Shown here piece after piece: positions 1 through 7,176 of a DNA stretch of 34,058 bases (positions within the stretch are counted from its first letter, which is position 1; every line of letters begins with the position of its first letter). The DNA comes from Syntrophobacteraceae bacterium (GTDB lineage Bacteria > Desulfobacterota > Syntrophobacteria > Syntrophobacterales > Syntrophobacteraceae): assembly GCA_031292195.1 (NCBI GenBank), contig JARLHP010000160.1, positions 1-34,058 on the forward strand, written 5' to 3'. The position numbers were made by a program, and so were the translations under genes. The notes below the pieces were generated by a model, which saw only the letters and a list, made by a program, of their open reading frames with translations, had not been told where the DNA came from and searched no databases.

Positions 1-204
1 CCATGAGAGTTTGCCGGAATTATGATTATTGGACAAATTCACCCAAAGTCGACTTTTGCAAGAGGCTCTCCAGGCTAAACATATCCGGATTCACCCGAGC
101 GCCCGTGGCTTGGATTTCCGCTCCAAGACCAGTCCAAAATCACTGCGATCATCATAGAAACCCTCTTGCCTTCGACACAGGCAATGCTTGCCTGTGCCAC
201 CCGC

Positions 205-378
205 TTGATGGGTTGCGCTTCGCTCCACCCATCCTTGTATCTTAAAAGAGCAAGAGCATGGGATTAACCGGGGTGGCGAAAGTATTTGTTGGGCTGCGCT
301 ACGCTTAGCCCAACCTACAGCCCCATCCTACGCCAACCCGCCGAGAACCGCTGTAGGATGGGTGAAACCCATCTGTTT
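205..378 (+). repeat. Interspersed hairpin repeat, copy 1
   Basis: This stretch is nearly identical to 10279-10464, with a few substitutions, one single-base indel and one 10-base indel. It contains three nested or adjacent inverted repeats: GATGGGT...ACCCATC around 208-233, GTTGGGCT...AGCCCAAC around 287-315, and GATGGGT...ACCCATC again near its right end. It has no coding potential. The form resembles REP/MITE-like non-autonomous elements common in proteobacterial intergenic regions, but no matching transposase lies in the window. Confidence 0.8.
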
Positions 379-870
379 GACGCGTCTTGACCGCAACTTC
401 GTCTGAAAAGGCGGAAGGGCAATAGAGCGGAGAGCCGAGCCCCCCGCACCCCTGCGGGACCCGGATCGCGGGGCGGCCGGCGTAGCCCGCGACCGGGACG
501 CCGGCGCCGGTGGCGCAAAAGTTGATCCCACCCGCTTAAGCAAGCGCATCAACGGACCCGGGACCGGGGGAAAGCTTTGCCCGTACCTACTTCGCGGCTC
601 ACCAGATCACTGTTATACGAAATATTATTTTATAGTCCGAAGCAAGCAGGCGCATATCGTCTTTGGGGTTAACATTTTATATCAAGGAGATGATCGAAAT
701 GTGCCGCATAATAGTGAAACATGCAATTATATAATTAGATTATAAAGTGGCACGATGAAGGATTGGCAATCATATTTTTTTGATTTTGTTTAAATCTCTC
801 ATCAGATCCGGATATTTTGAAGCTGTTTGAGCGGCGTTCAAAAATATCGCCATTTTCCGGCAAAAAGGGG

Positions 871-898
871 TTGCATTATTTTTATTCCTAGTTATTAT
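871..898 (+). promoter_or_regulatory. Candidate sigma70 promoter for cold-shock gene 1
   Basis: TTGCAT (871-876) and TATTAT (893-898) are separated by 16 bases within an AT-rich stretch. This would give a leader of roughly 110 bases before the GTG start at 1015. Long leaders are typical of cspA-type mRNAs. The call rests on hexamer similarity only. Confidence 0.4.
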
Positions 899-1014
899 AC
901 CAGATGTCAGTCATATTCTGTTCAACCCACACTGTTCGTTCACCTTCGGGTATCCTCAAAATTCTGGACGGAAACGGCAGCGAAAAGAGCAATTCAAACC
1001 AGGAGCAGTAAACT

Positions 1015-1212
1015 GTGGAAGGTCGAGTAAAGTGGTTTAATGATCAAAAGGGCTACGGCTTTATTGAAGCTGACGGCGGAAATGATGTTTTTGTTCACCA
1101 CTCCTCCATTGAAGGTTCGGGATTCAAGTCCCTGGCCGAGGGGGACCGGGTCAGCTTCGAGGTCGAAAAGGGCGCCAAAGGCCCAAGCGCCACCAAAGTA
1201 CAAAAGATTTAA
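1015..1212 (+). CDS. Cold-shock protein, CspA family (copy 1)
   Basis: This 65-residue protein is a complete single cold-shock domain, a five-stranded OB fold that binds single-stranded RNA or DNA and acts as an RNA chaperone. The family signature is visible: WFN near residue 7, RNP1 as KGYGFIE and RNP2 as DVFVHHSSI. Tyr in RNP1 and the second His in RNP2 differ slightly from the usual KGFGFI and VFVHFS. The start is GTG at 1015 with AGGAG at 1001-1005, a good spacing; no ATG fits the domain start. It is about 65% identical to the protein at 1717, so the two are local paralogs separated by one small ORF. An AT-rich leader precedes it. The csp family assignment is secure; the cold-inducible role is inferred. 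Confidence 0.95.
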   Translation: MEGRVKWFNDQKGYGFIEADGGNDVFVHHSSIEGSGFKSLAEGDRVSFEVEKGAKGPSATKVQKI

Positions 1213-1331
1213 TTAGCGTTATCAATAGATCAGGCAGGGGCTTGGGCGGGCATGGCGCTTTGGCGCCGAGGCTTGCTCGCAGGGTCTTCTGTGCTGGAGT
1301 CTAGGGCGAGAAGCCGGAAAGCGGTGAGGTT

Positions 1332-1571
1332 ATGGTGCGGAGCCGCGGCGGATTGGTTTCATTTCGAAAGCAGACCAAGAAGGTAGACGCATTTCCGTCA
1401 AGTCGTACGACGCCCGTTCAAGGGTGGGCGCCCAAACTTGGCGACAGAGTGGAAACGCCCAACGGGGTCGGAACGGTGTTGAAGATTTCGGGCGAGCTCT
1501 ATTTGATCGATTTGGATAATCAGATCGCAAACGTATGGGAGCGACTGAGATCGATCAAGCGTCTCAGTTAG
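1332..1571 (+). CDS. Small hypothetical protein between two cold-shock genes
   Basis: A 79-residue ORF lies between the two csp genes on the same strand. The N-terminal 30 residues are basic and unstructured. The C-terminal half (about residues 32-79) has a beta-rich pattern, with [18 protein letters not shown] followed by [10 protein letters not shown]. The 'G-D-x-V-x-T-P-x-G-x-G-x-V' form is seen in small SH3/KOW-like barrels that bind nucleic acid or protein. The start ATG at 1332 is preceded by GGTGAGGT, which lies rather close to it. I do not recognise a named family. Its location suggests co-inheritance with the csp genes, but no function can be assigned. It could be a chance ORF, although the C-terminal half reads like real protein. 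Confidence 0.55.
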   Translation: MVRSRGGLVSFRKQTKKVDAFPSSRTTPVQGWAPKLGDRVETPNGVGTVLKISGELYLIDLDNQIANVWERLRSIKRLS

Positions 1572-1716
1572 CCGCAGGCGCGCCGTCGGTGTACGCAGGC
1601 CGACGGTAAGCCGAGAGCTCGTTGCGTTATCCCGCAGCGGGTTTTCGGTTGAAACGATTCTTTTACAGCTCCGAAAAACGGGCAGCAAAAATCTTTTACG
1701 CGAAAGGGTTCTAAAG

Positions 1717-1917
1717 ATGGCCGAAGGTCGAGTAAAGTGGTTCAATGACAGCAAGGGGTTTGGATTTATCGAAAGAGATGGCGGAAATGACTTGTTTGTT
1801 CATTTTTCGGCCATTGAGGGAAGCGGCTTCAAGTCACTTTCCGAGGGTGACAGGGTCAGCTTTGCCGAGGAAAAAGGTCCCAAAGGCCCGCAGGCCACTC
1901 AGGTGAGAAAACTCTAG
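1717..1917 (+). CDS. Cold-shock protein, CspA family (copy 2)
   Basis: This 66-residue single cold-shock domain protein has more canonical motifs than copy 1: RNP1 is KGFGFIE and RNP2 is DLFVHFSAI. It is expected to bind single-stranded RNA and melt secondary structure in the cytoplasm. The ATG at 1717 is preceded only by a weak AAAGGG, so translation may depend on the roughly 145-base leader after the preceding ORF. A clear intrinsic terminator lies 43 bases after the stop, ending this transcription unit. Copies 1 and 2 share most residues, and the repeated GGTCGAGTAAAGTGGTT-type start region at DNA level indicates a fairly recent duplication. Confidence 0.95.
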   Translation: MAEGRVKWFNDSKGFGFIERDGGNDLFVHFSAIEGSGFKSLSEGDRVSFAEEKGPKGPQATQVRKL

Positions 1918-1959
1918 TTTGCCTTAGAAATCCTCACCTATACTTACGATGGAACAAAG

Positions 1960-1983
1960 AGCCGGAGTATCTCCGGCTTTTTT
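1960..1983 (+). terminator. Rho-independent terminator after csp copy 2
   Basis: A perfect 8-bp stem, AGCCGGAG with CTCCGGCT, and a 3-base loop (TAT) are followed by an uninterrupted T run at 1978-1983 and further T-rich sequence. It lies just after the stop of the second cold-shock gene on the same strand. Confidence 0.9.
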
Positions 1984-2136
1984 GCTTTTTGCCGACCGCT
2001 CCCGGCAAAAGCAGCACGCGATAAAGCCGGGCGAGGCTTAAGCCGCCTTCCAGAGGGGTGCTGGGAGGCCGCGGCATTAAACGCCCGCCCGGCTGTCAAT
2101 ACACTCTACTATGAATCCATTTGAAGGAGTTTTCTG

Positions 2137-2358
2137 ATGGCTCAAAGATCGAAGGCCACATTCCAGAAGCGGGAGAGGGAAAAGGAAAAACAGCAGAAAC
2201 AAAGAGATAAGGAAGAGCGCCGGGTGGAAGCCAAAAAAGTGAAATCGGAACGATTACCGATCGAGGGCAACGAAGATCCGGATATTGCCGGAATCAAGCC
2301 CGGGCCGCAACCACTGCCCGAGCAGTGGGACTGGAACCCACGACGAAACGAAAAGTAG
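2137..2358 (+). CDS. Small highly charged hypothetical protein
   Basis: A 73-residue protein in which residues 1-40 are almost entirely Lys, Arg, Glu and Gln, forming a predicted single alpha-helix or coiled coil (KREREKEKQQKQRDKEERR). The tail is acidic and proline-rich and ends in PEQWDWNPRR. The start ATG at 2137 has an excellent AAGGAG at 2123-2128. Small proteins of this form, with a charged helix plus a Pro/Trp tail, occur in deltaproteobacteria and are generally unannotated. No catalytic or transmembrane features are visible. It stands alone, without obvious operon partners. The good ribosome binding site and non-random composition argue that it is real; the function is unknown. Confidence 0.75.
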   Translation: MAQRSKATFQKREREKEKQQKQRDKEERRVEAKKVKSERLPIEGNEDPDIAGIKPGPQPLPEQWDWNPRRNEK

Positions 2359-3227
2359 GCTGCACAAGGGCCCGGTGAGTGCAGCCCACCGGCAAAAATC
2401 AGCCTGCGACTCCCCAAGGGTTGCGTTATATGGCCTTGCTGATCTTTCGATCCTGGAAGGACTGCTTTGCCAGGTCCTTTATGCCTTTTTCAATCTTTTC
2501 CGATCCCCCTGCCAACCTGCCGCTCGTCATCCCTCGTCACCACGCCGGCGCCGGGGGCAAAAACCGTTTGCCGCATCGAATCGTATGAAAGCGGCTTCAC
2601 CGCTGCACGGATTGTGTACAATCCAGGCCGGCTCCGGTTGGCCCTCTCACCTGAAATCGGACACAGCGGAGAGAAAAAAGGTCTCTTCAATCGAGAGATT
2701 CTCCGATAGACAAAGAGCGCACGCGCCGTGAAAAACGGTCCAGGTCGGGTATGAGGACGGCAAAATTTGCCGGGGGGAAACTCCCTGCATAGTATAGAGC
2801 CTCAAGCGGATTTTTCGTGAAAGAGAGTCAAGATCATGACAAATCGTAATTTTGCATCGTTTTTGTCACTCTGATTGCCCCCAAGGTCCATTTTAGCGCC
2901 GAATGGAGATGGCCATGCCGTCGAGCCCAATATCCCTGCCCGGTATAAACAGCTTTTGCGCACAGACGCGGAAAAGCAGTGGGCATGGTGATTTTCATGG
3001 TTTACGGGAGTACCGGGGTGCTCGCTGGAAGCCCCCCATGGCGAGCGAAAATAGTCGATTGGCACTAAATCTGCATTCTTTCGATACCACAATTTGCCGC
3101 ATGATTGAATTTCGAAACCTAGTACGCCCCTTAAAAGGGTCGGAACACGTAAAGGAGTTAACCATGTTGTCAATGGTCGTGCCTTGTCCCGGGCGGCCGG
3201 CAACACCAGTCACAGGAGCCTTGCCCT
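2359..3227. other. Intergenic stretch with no convincing gene
   Basis: About 870 bases without a supported gene. Overlapping ORFs on both strands here have no family resemblance. Two minor points are listed separately: a 34-codon minus-strand ORF (2426-2530) whose sequence reads as a plausible amphipathic peptide, and a plus-strand ATG at 3164 with a strong AAAGGAG that opens an ORF overlapping the next gene in another frame. No terminator or promoter could be assigned with confidence. Confidence 0.5.
2426..2530 (-). CDS. Possible 34-residue peptide or gene remnant
   Basis: On the minus strand an ATG at 2530 opens a 34-codon frame ending at TAA (2426). The peptide contains GSEKIEKGIKDLAKQSFQDR, a Lys/Glu-rich amphipathic helix that reads more like protein than the surrounding frames do. 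GAGGG directly abuts the ATG, so the ribosome site is poor. It could be the preserved 3' end of a decayed gene. Support is weak. Confidence 0.2.
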   Translation of the reverse strand: MTSGRLAGGSEKIEKGIKDLAKQSFQDRKISKAI

Positions 3228-3632
3228 ATGAGTCGAAAACTCAAAAGGCTGGCGCTTGCCGTCTGCGTGCTATCAGTCGCGCTACCCGTTCAAGCTTATG
3301 GGTTCCAGGTAAGAGTCAGCGCCTACGCTGCCGATCGTCGCTGTACGAAGCGGTTCCATCCTAATGTCACAGCCTCGAAGCACCGTATCACCAGCCAGGA
3401 TTGCTACCGAATGGTGGCGTTTTCACCGGATCTTGCCAGACAATTCCGATTCGGTGACCGCTTCCGCCTGCAGATCAAGCACAAGGTCTATACTGTAAGG
3501 TATCAGGACAGGATGCCCTGGGCCAGGCGGGGGAGGGTCGATTTTCTTTTGCCCTCGGTCGGGAGCTGTAGAAGGTTTGGCATTAAAAGGGCGATTCTCA
3601 CCCCCATCAAGAGTGAAGAGCCCGAAACCTGA
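3228..3632 (+). CDS. Secreted 3D-domain (RlpA/MltA-like barrel) protein
   Basis: This 134-residue protein starts with a Sec signal peptide (basic MSRKLKR, hydrophobic core to about residue 20, AYG region). It continues as a small double-psi beta-barrel of the '3D' family, named after three aspartates also found in MltA and RlpA-type cell-wall hydrolases. Candidate acids are D77 (FRFGD), D94 (YQDRMP) and D105 (RVDF), and the 'VDF...GSCRRFGIK' ending fits the barrel. It is probably periplasmic and may act on or bind peptidoglycan; whether it is an enzyme cannot be told. The ATG at 3228 has AGGAG at 3214-3218. An upstream ATG (3164) in another frame has an even stronger ribosome site. Extra cysteines (C39, C59, C114) suggest disulfides. 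Confidence 0.75.
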   Translation: MSRKLKRLALAVCVLSVALPVQAYGFQVRVSAYAADRRCTKRFHPNVTASKHRITSQDCYRMVAFSPDLARQFRFGDRFRLQIKHKVYTVRYQDRMPWARRGRVDFLLPSVGSCRRFGIKRAILTPIKSEEPET

Positions 3633-3679
3633 GCATCCTTACCGCGCGCCGCAAAAAGGAATACCCAGACCCGCGCCTT

Positions 3680-4294
3680 TCATCGGGCGCAGCTGTTACG
3701 CTGCAAGTGCGCCAGGTCCTCTTCGGTATCGATGTCGAAGAAAGAGTCCTCGCTGTCGATTTCCACCCGGAGGAGGCTCTCGGGATTTTCACGGATGATG
3801 TCTCGTCCGCCCACGTCTCCCCGGGTTTTCATTATTCGGGGATAGAACCTGGCGCCGAAAATTACCGGAGAGCCTTGGCGCCCGTTGCAACAGGGCAGGC
3901 AAATATCTTTGTGGGAGTTCCGGAAACTTGCGAGCAGCAGGTCGATGAGGCGATGGTCCAAAAAGGGGTGGTCGGCCAGAATGACCATTATGGACGCAAA
4001 ACTTGTCACCCGCAGCAAGCCTTCGCGCAGGGAAGCGGACATTCCCTCCCCGTAGCGGCTGTTCAGGGCAACCGAAAGGCGCGAATCGCACACCAGCGGG
4101 CCAAGGGAAGCGAGCATGGCCCCCGACTCATGTCCGAGCACCAGGACCAGGTGCTCCAGGCGCGAGGAAAGAGCGGTTTGGACCGTTTTGGCCAGCAGCG
4201 TGCGGCCGCCCACATCCAGCAGTTGCTTGGGCCTGCCGAGGCGGCTGGATCTTCCCGCGGCAAGAATTATTCCGGCGGTGGGGCTTTTCTCCAT
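3680..4294 (-). CDS. mocA: MocA-type molybdopterin nucleotidyltransferase
   Basis: A 204-residue nucleotidyltransferase with the GT-A-like fold of the MobA/MocA family. It transfers CMP or AMP from an NTP to molybdopterin to make the dinucleotide cofactor used by xanthine-dehydrogenase-family hydroxylases. The nucleotide-binding signature LAAGRSSRLGRPKQLL spans residues 11-26. VILADHPFLD follows as the metal-binding region and GDVGGRDII as the late family motif. I chose ATG 4294 because the domain begins just after it and it lies two bases beyond the yqeC stop; a GTG at 4330 would add 12 residues overlapping yqeC. It is the last gene of the hydroxylase operon. Cytidylyl versus adenylyl specificity is inferred from the context (MCD for this enzyme family). 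Confidence 0.88.
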   Translation of the reverse strand: MEKSPTAGIILAAGRSSRLGRPKQLLDVGGRTLLAKTVQTALSSRLEHLVLVLGHESGAMLASLGPLVCDSRLSVALNSRYGEGMSASLREGLLRVTSFASIMVILADHPFLDHRLIDLLLASFRNSHKDICLPCCNGRQGSPVIFGARFYPRIMKTRGDVGGRDIIRENPESLLRVEIDSEDSFFDIDTEEDLAHLQRNSCAR

Positions 4295-4296
4295 TC

Positions 4297-5094
4297 TCAG
4301 TCCCGTACAGTGTGGTGTTCCAAAGCGCACCGCGTCACTATTTGTGGCTCAGGCCTCAGCGAACCGACAACCACCCGGTCAATTTCACCCCTTCCCCGCA
4401 TCAGAAGAGATGTGGCGATAGCTTGCCCGGCGCTCCGACGGACCGGGTCGTCGGCCTGGTTCAAAAAGACGACTCGCCGCGAAGGGTGTGGAGAACCCCT
4501 GAAGATACCCTCGGGGGCCAGGAGTGCGCAAACCACGGACTCGGCGCTAACCGGGCTTCCCAGCGCAACACCGGTCAGCCGCGAGTAGAGCGAAGCCCTG
4601 AAGACATTCTCATCCCCCAGGGGTTTGCCTACGGCTTCCAGCCCCACCACCGCCACAATAAGGCCGCTGCTCCGCGCTATGACCGGTTCGTGTTCGGCCG
4701 GAGCTTTGAGCGGAAGGCGCTTCGATCCGTCCGCTTCCACCAGTATCCAGTGGAAAAGACCGGCTTGCCGCAACGCGTCGATCAGTTCCGGAGGATAGCC
4801 CGCAAGTTTATTGGACCCGTCCAAAACGCTTGCCGCGGCCGTAACGTGGGTTCCCCCCCGGGTGCGCCCTTCCAGCTTTTGGCGCAAGGCGGGAAGGTCG
4901 CGGGCCAAAAAGAGGGTCGGGGACTGCTCGGGAGTGGGCACAAAAATCCTGGTGGTCGTGGTGGTCAGGACCGAGCGGCCTTGGGCGGCCAGTTCCCGGG
5001 CAAGCTGAAACATGAGGGTGGTCTTTCCCCCGGCCCCGACCAGGCTGACCACGCCCCCGTCCCGCAGATGCAATGCGTCGCTAAGCAGCCCCAT
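4297..5094 (-). CDS. yqeC: YqeC family selenium-dependent hydroxylase accessory protein
   Basis: A 265-residue cytosolic protein with a P-loop near the N terminus (SLVGAGGKTTLMFQLAREL; GAGGKTT at residues 20-26) and a TTTTTRIF segment typical of the YqeC family. The family is known from gene-context studies as one of two accessory proteins of selenium-dependent molybdenum hydroxylases, found with yqeB and mocA. The exact chemistry is not settled; it is thought to help insert or activate the labile selenium of the molybdenum cofactor. Start: ATG 5094 is preferred over TTG 5115. It overlaps the yqeB stop by 14 bases, indicating translational coupling, and mocA begins two bases after its end. 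Family identification is strong; the role is from established context. Confidence 0.87.
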   Translation of the reverse strand: MGLLSDALHLRDGGVVSLVGAGGKTTLMFQLARELAAQGRSVLTTTTTRIFVPTPEQSPTLFLARDLPALRQKLEGRTRGGTHVTAAASVLDGSNKLAGYPPELIDALRQAGLFHWILVEADGSKRLPLKAPAEHEPVIARSSGLIVAVVGLEAVGKPLGDENVFRASLYSRLTGVALGSPVSAESVVCALLAPEGIFRGSPHPSRRVVFLNQADDPVRRSAGQAIATSLLMRGRGEIDRVVVGSLRPEPQIVTRCALEHHTVRD

Positions 5095-5962
5095 CGGCCC
5101 GCCCGCCTGCCGCAAGCCTGGCGCCTACCGGCCACCGCACCGGTCCTCTCAGAGAGTCGCAATGGGCGAGAATGGCCTCCAGGACCGCCCCGCCCAGCGC
5201 CCTGGCCTTGTCGGAAACGGTATGGCAGTAATCGCCCTCGCCTCTTGGGTCGATGTCTCCTATCTTCAAACCCGAAGTCACCGGAAAATTGGGCCGGATG
5301 AGCCCGCGCAAAACACCGTCAAGGGCAGCTACAATATCCCTGCCGCCCACCTCTCCGATTACTTCCCCTTTGGATACCGAATCCCCGATTTTTTTCCGGG
5401 CGAGAAACACCCCGTCCGCAGGCGAACGCAGGACCCGCTCCCGGGTGTATCCGCCGATATTGCCCGGCACCCCCGTATTGGCTTCCGCCTTTCCCCGGTA
5501 GATGAGGCGTCCCAAATTGTGCCCGCGGTTGGTCTCCACGACCACGTGAGAGTCCATGCCGGCGGTAAAGCCCGGACCAAGGGCCACCACCAGGGGCGCT
5601 TCCCAGACATTGGTGCCCAGGTTTTTCTTGGCCAGGATGGCGTCCACCACCACATCGGGCTTCAACTCCCGGATGCTCTCCCATTTGGGGTCCACCCGAA
5701 CGGCTATCCTGCCCGATCTCCAGGCCTGGAGCATTTGGGCTCTGCCGCCCACCCGGACCGCTACGATTCCTTCCACGCTCATCGTGCCCTCATGGACCGC
5801 CTCGCTGAAGCAGACAAATCTTCTGATGGCCAAAGGAGAAGGGGTCTCAAGCATTACGATCCGCTTAAAACCGGCGCGAAAAAGCCTCGCGGCCACGCCG
5901 GAGGCCAGGTCCCCGGCCCCCTTGAAAAGAATCGTCAGTTCCTTTAAAGGCTTCTTGTTCAT
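5081..5962 (-). CDS. yqeB: YqeB (EF2563) family selenium-type Mo-hydroxylase maturation protein
   Basis: A 293-residue protein opening with a Rossmann-like glycine loop (ILFKGAGDLASGVAARLFRAG, residues 11-31). It continues with the family-typical VDAILAKKN, VALGPGFTAG and ETNRGHNLGR segments. The middle part (ERVLRSPADGVF...KIGDSVSKGEVIGEVGG) resembles a biotinyl/lipoyl-like hammerhead. This matches the EF2563/YqeB family of selenium-dependent molybdenum hydroxylase accessory proteins. Phylogenetic profiling couples the family to SelD-requiring labile-selenium cofactors. ATG 5962 has GGGAG five bases upstream, and the gene starts 28 bases after the hcrB stop. Presence of yqeB plus yqeC is the best local evidence that the neighbouring hydroxylase carries selenium; no selD gene is in the window. 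Confidence 0.87.
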   Translation of the reverse strand: MNKKPLKELTILFKGAGDLASGVAARLFRAGFKRIVMLETPSPLAIRRFVCFSEAVHEGTMSVEGIVAVRVGGRAQMLQAWRSGRIAVRVDPKWESIRELKPDVVVDAILAKKNLGTNVWEAPLVVALGPGFTAGMDSHVVVETNRGHNLGRLIYRGKAEANTGVPGNIGGYTRERVLRSPADGVFLARKKIGDSVSKGEVIGEVGGRDIVAALDGVLRGLIRPNFPVTSGLKIGDIDPRGEGDYCHTVSDKARALGGAVLEAILAHCDSLRGPVRWPVGARLAAGGRADGAA

Positions 5963-5990
5963 GTCGTCTCCCGACGCTTTCGATGCTTTG

Positions 5991-6989
5991 TCAAAGCGGC
6001 CCGGCTTCCAGCAGTTCTTTAAGGAGCCTTCGGCACATCACCCGCGCCATGAGGCGGCGATGACCGGGGCTGCCGGCCTGGTTTCCGACCGGTTTGGTCC
6101 TTTTGGTGACCAGTTCGGCGGCGCTCGCCAGGAGCTCAGGGGCGGGAAGGGCGCCTTCCAGCACCTCCATCGTCTCCAGGGCCAAAACCGGCGAAGAGGC
6201 CATGGCCCCTACGGCCACCCGCGCCTCCCGGATTCTTCCCTCCCTCACTTGGAAGGCCACGGCCACGGACACCAGCGGGTAATCGATGGAGGCCCGCTGC
6301 CGGTACTTGCGATACCCGGACAGAAGGTTTTCGGCCGGGGGCAGATGAAGATCGGCCACCAGTTCGCCGGGGAGCAGGACGTTTCGTTTGATCCCGTCCT
6401 CGACGAAAAATTCCTCTAGAGGCAGCGTGCGCTCGCTCTTAACCCCATTGGGCCCGCCCACCAGTCTCACGCGAGCCCCCAGGGCGATGAGGGCCGGAAC
6501 CGTATCGGAGGAAAAGTTGGCAAAACAGCGTTTGGCCGCCGGCGCCGCGCGGCAGATGGGGCCGTCTTTTTTAAGGCACCCCCCCAGGCTGCGTCTCCAA
6601 AAATCGCTCTGGTTGTAGTAGTAGCACCGGGTGTCCAGGCAGACGTTTCCCCCGAGGGTCCCCCGGTTTTGCAGCGGCGGGCTGGCCACGGCTTCGGCTG
6701 CCTGGCTGAGGGCCCGGTAGCGCGTTCGAATCAGCGGGTGGTCTTTTATCCGGGAAAGGCGCACGCAGGCCCCTATGGTTGCGCCCTCCTCTCCAACCCC
6801 AAGGTGGTGCAACTCCGGCGCACCCTTTAGGTCCACCAGGTGGGTGGGACTAAACAGGCCGTGTTTCATGGATACCAGCAAATCGGTGCCTCCGGCCACC
6901 GGCATGGCGCCGGGATTCTCCGCCAGAGCGCTCAGCGCCTCGGAGAGTGAGGAGGGCCTCACCAGTTGGAAATCAGGCAAAACCATCAT
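5991..6989 (-). CDS. hcrB: HcrB-like FAD subunit of a molybdenum hydroxylase, with 4Fe-4S loop
   Basis: A 332-residue flavoprotein subunit of the CO-dehydrogenase/xanthine-dehydrogenase medium-chain family. FAD-contact motifs are VAGGTDLLVSMKHG (31-44) and TLGGNVCLDTRC (111-122). Unlike ordinary medium subunits it carries an insertion of about 40 residues with cysteines at 117, 122, 138, 146 and 155. In Thauera 4-hydroxybenzoyl-CoA reductase the beta subunit has such a loop holding an extra [4Fe-4S] cluster. As I recall, four of its cysteines fall at these same positions (122, 138, 146, 155). This supports an HCR-type reductase that takes low-potential electrons inward rather than an oxidising xanthine dehydrogenase. 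Tandem ATGs at 6989/6986 follow AAGGA. A repeat-bearing gap of 187 bases separates it from hcrA, while yqeB follows closely. Confidence 0.88.
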   Translation of the reverse strand: MMVLPDFQLVRPSSLSEALSALAENPGAMPVAGGTDLLVSMKHGLFSPTHLVDLKGAPELHHLGVGEEGATIGACVRLSRIKDHPLIRTRYRALSQAAEAVASPPLQNRGTLGGNVCLDTRCYYYNQSDFWRRSLGGCLKKDGPICRAAPAAKRCFANFSSDTVPALIALGARVRLVGGPNGVKSERTLPLEEFFVEDGIKRNVLLPGELVADLHLPPAENLLSGYRKYRQRASIDYPLVSVAVAFQVREGRIREARVAVGAMASSPVLALETMEVLEGALPAPELLASAAELVTKRTKPVGNQAGSPGHRRLMARVMCRRLLKELLEAGPL

Positions 6990-7122
6990 GAATTATTCCT
7001 TGGCGGTAGGACCGCCGGTCGGGGCGGCGTGCCGCCGCAGCCGGGATTGCCAAGCCCAAACCACGGACTTTTCGTGGTTTTCGGGTATCCCGGGATGACA
7101 TGAGAAACTGCTGTGAATATTC

Positions 7123-7167
7123 TTGTTGGGCTGCGCTTCGCTTAGCCCAACCTACAGCCCAACGCTG
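7123..7167. repeat. Short copy of the hairpin repeat inside the hydroxylase operon
   Basis: GTTGGGCT and AGCCCAAC form an 8-bp stem around an inner GCG/CGC pair, followed by CCTACAGCCCAA. It matches the core of the 205-378 and 10279-10464 repeats. It sits between the stop of hcrA and the start of hcrB, in a 187-base gap in an otherwise tightly packed operon, which suggests insertion. It may act as an mRNA processing or stabilising hairpin between the two cistrons. Confidence 0.75.
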
Positions 7168-7176
7168 TCAGGGACG

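Larger units (their letters stand above)
1..1014. other. Gene-free left end with repeat and AT-rich csp leader
   Basis: No convincing gene is visible here. The first 200 bases show nothing I recognise. A repeat with several hairpins occupies 205-378. A very GC-rich tract follows at about 410-560; its short minus-strand ORFs look like composition artefacts rich in Arg, Ala and Pro. From about 600 the composition turns abruptly AT-rich and leads into the promoter and leader of the first cold-shock gene. A 12-bp AT palindrome lies at 725-736. Nothing else can be supported. Confidence 0.6.

Noticed and set aside
3-552. Short open frames at the left end
   Set aside because: They overlap the repeat and a GC-rich tract, lack ribosome sites, and have biased composition without family resemblance.
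4003-5301. 432-residue plus-strand open frame
   Set aside because: It lies antisense to mocA, yqeC and yqeB, which have clear motifs. Its protein is rich in Pro, Arg and Gly with no family features, as expected for a GC-rich shadow frame.
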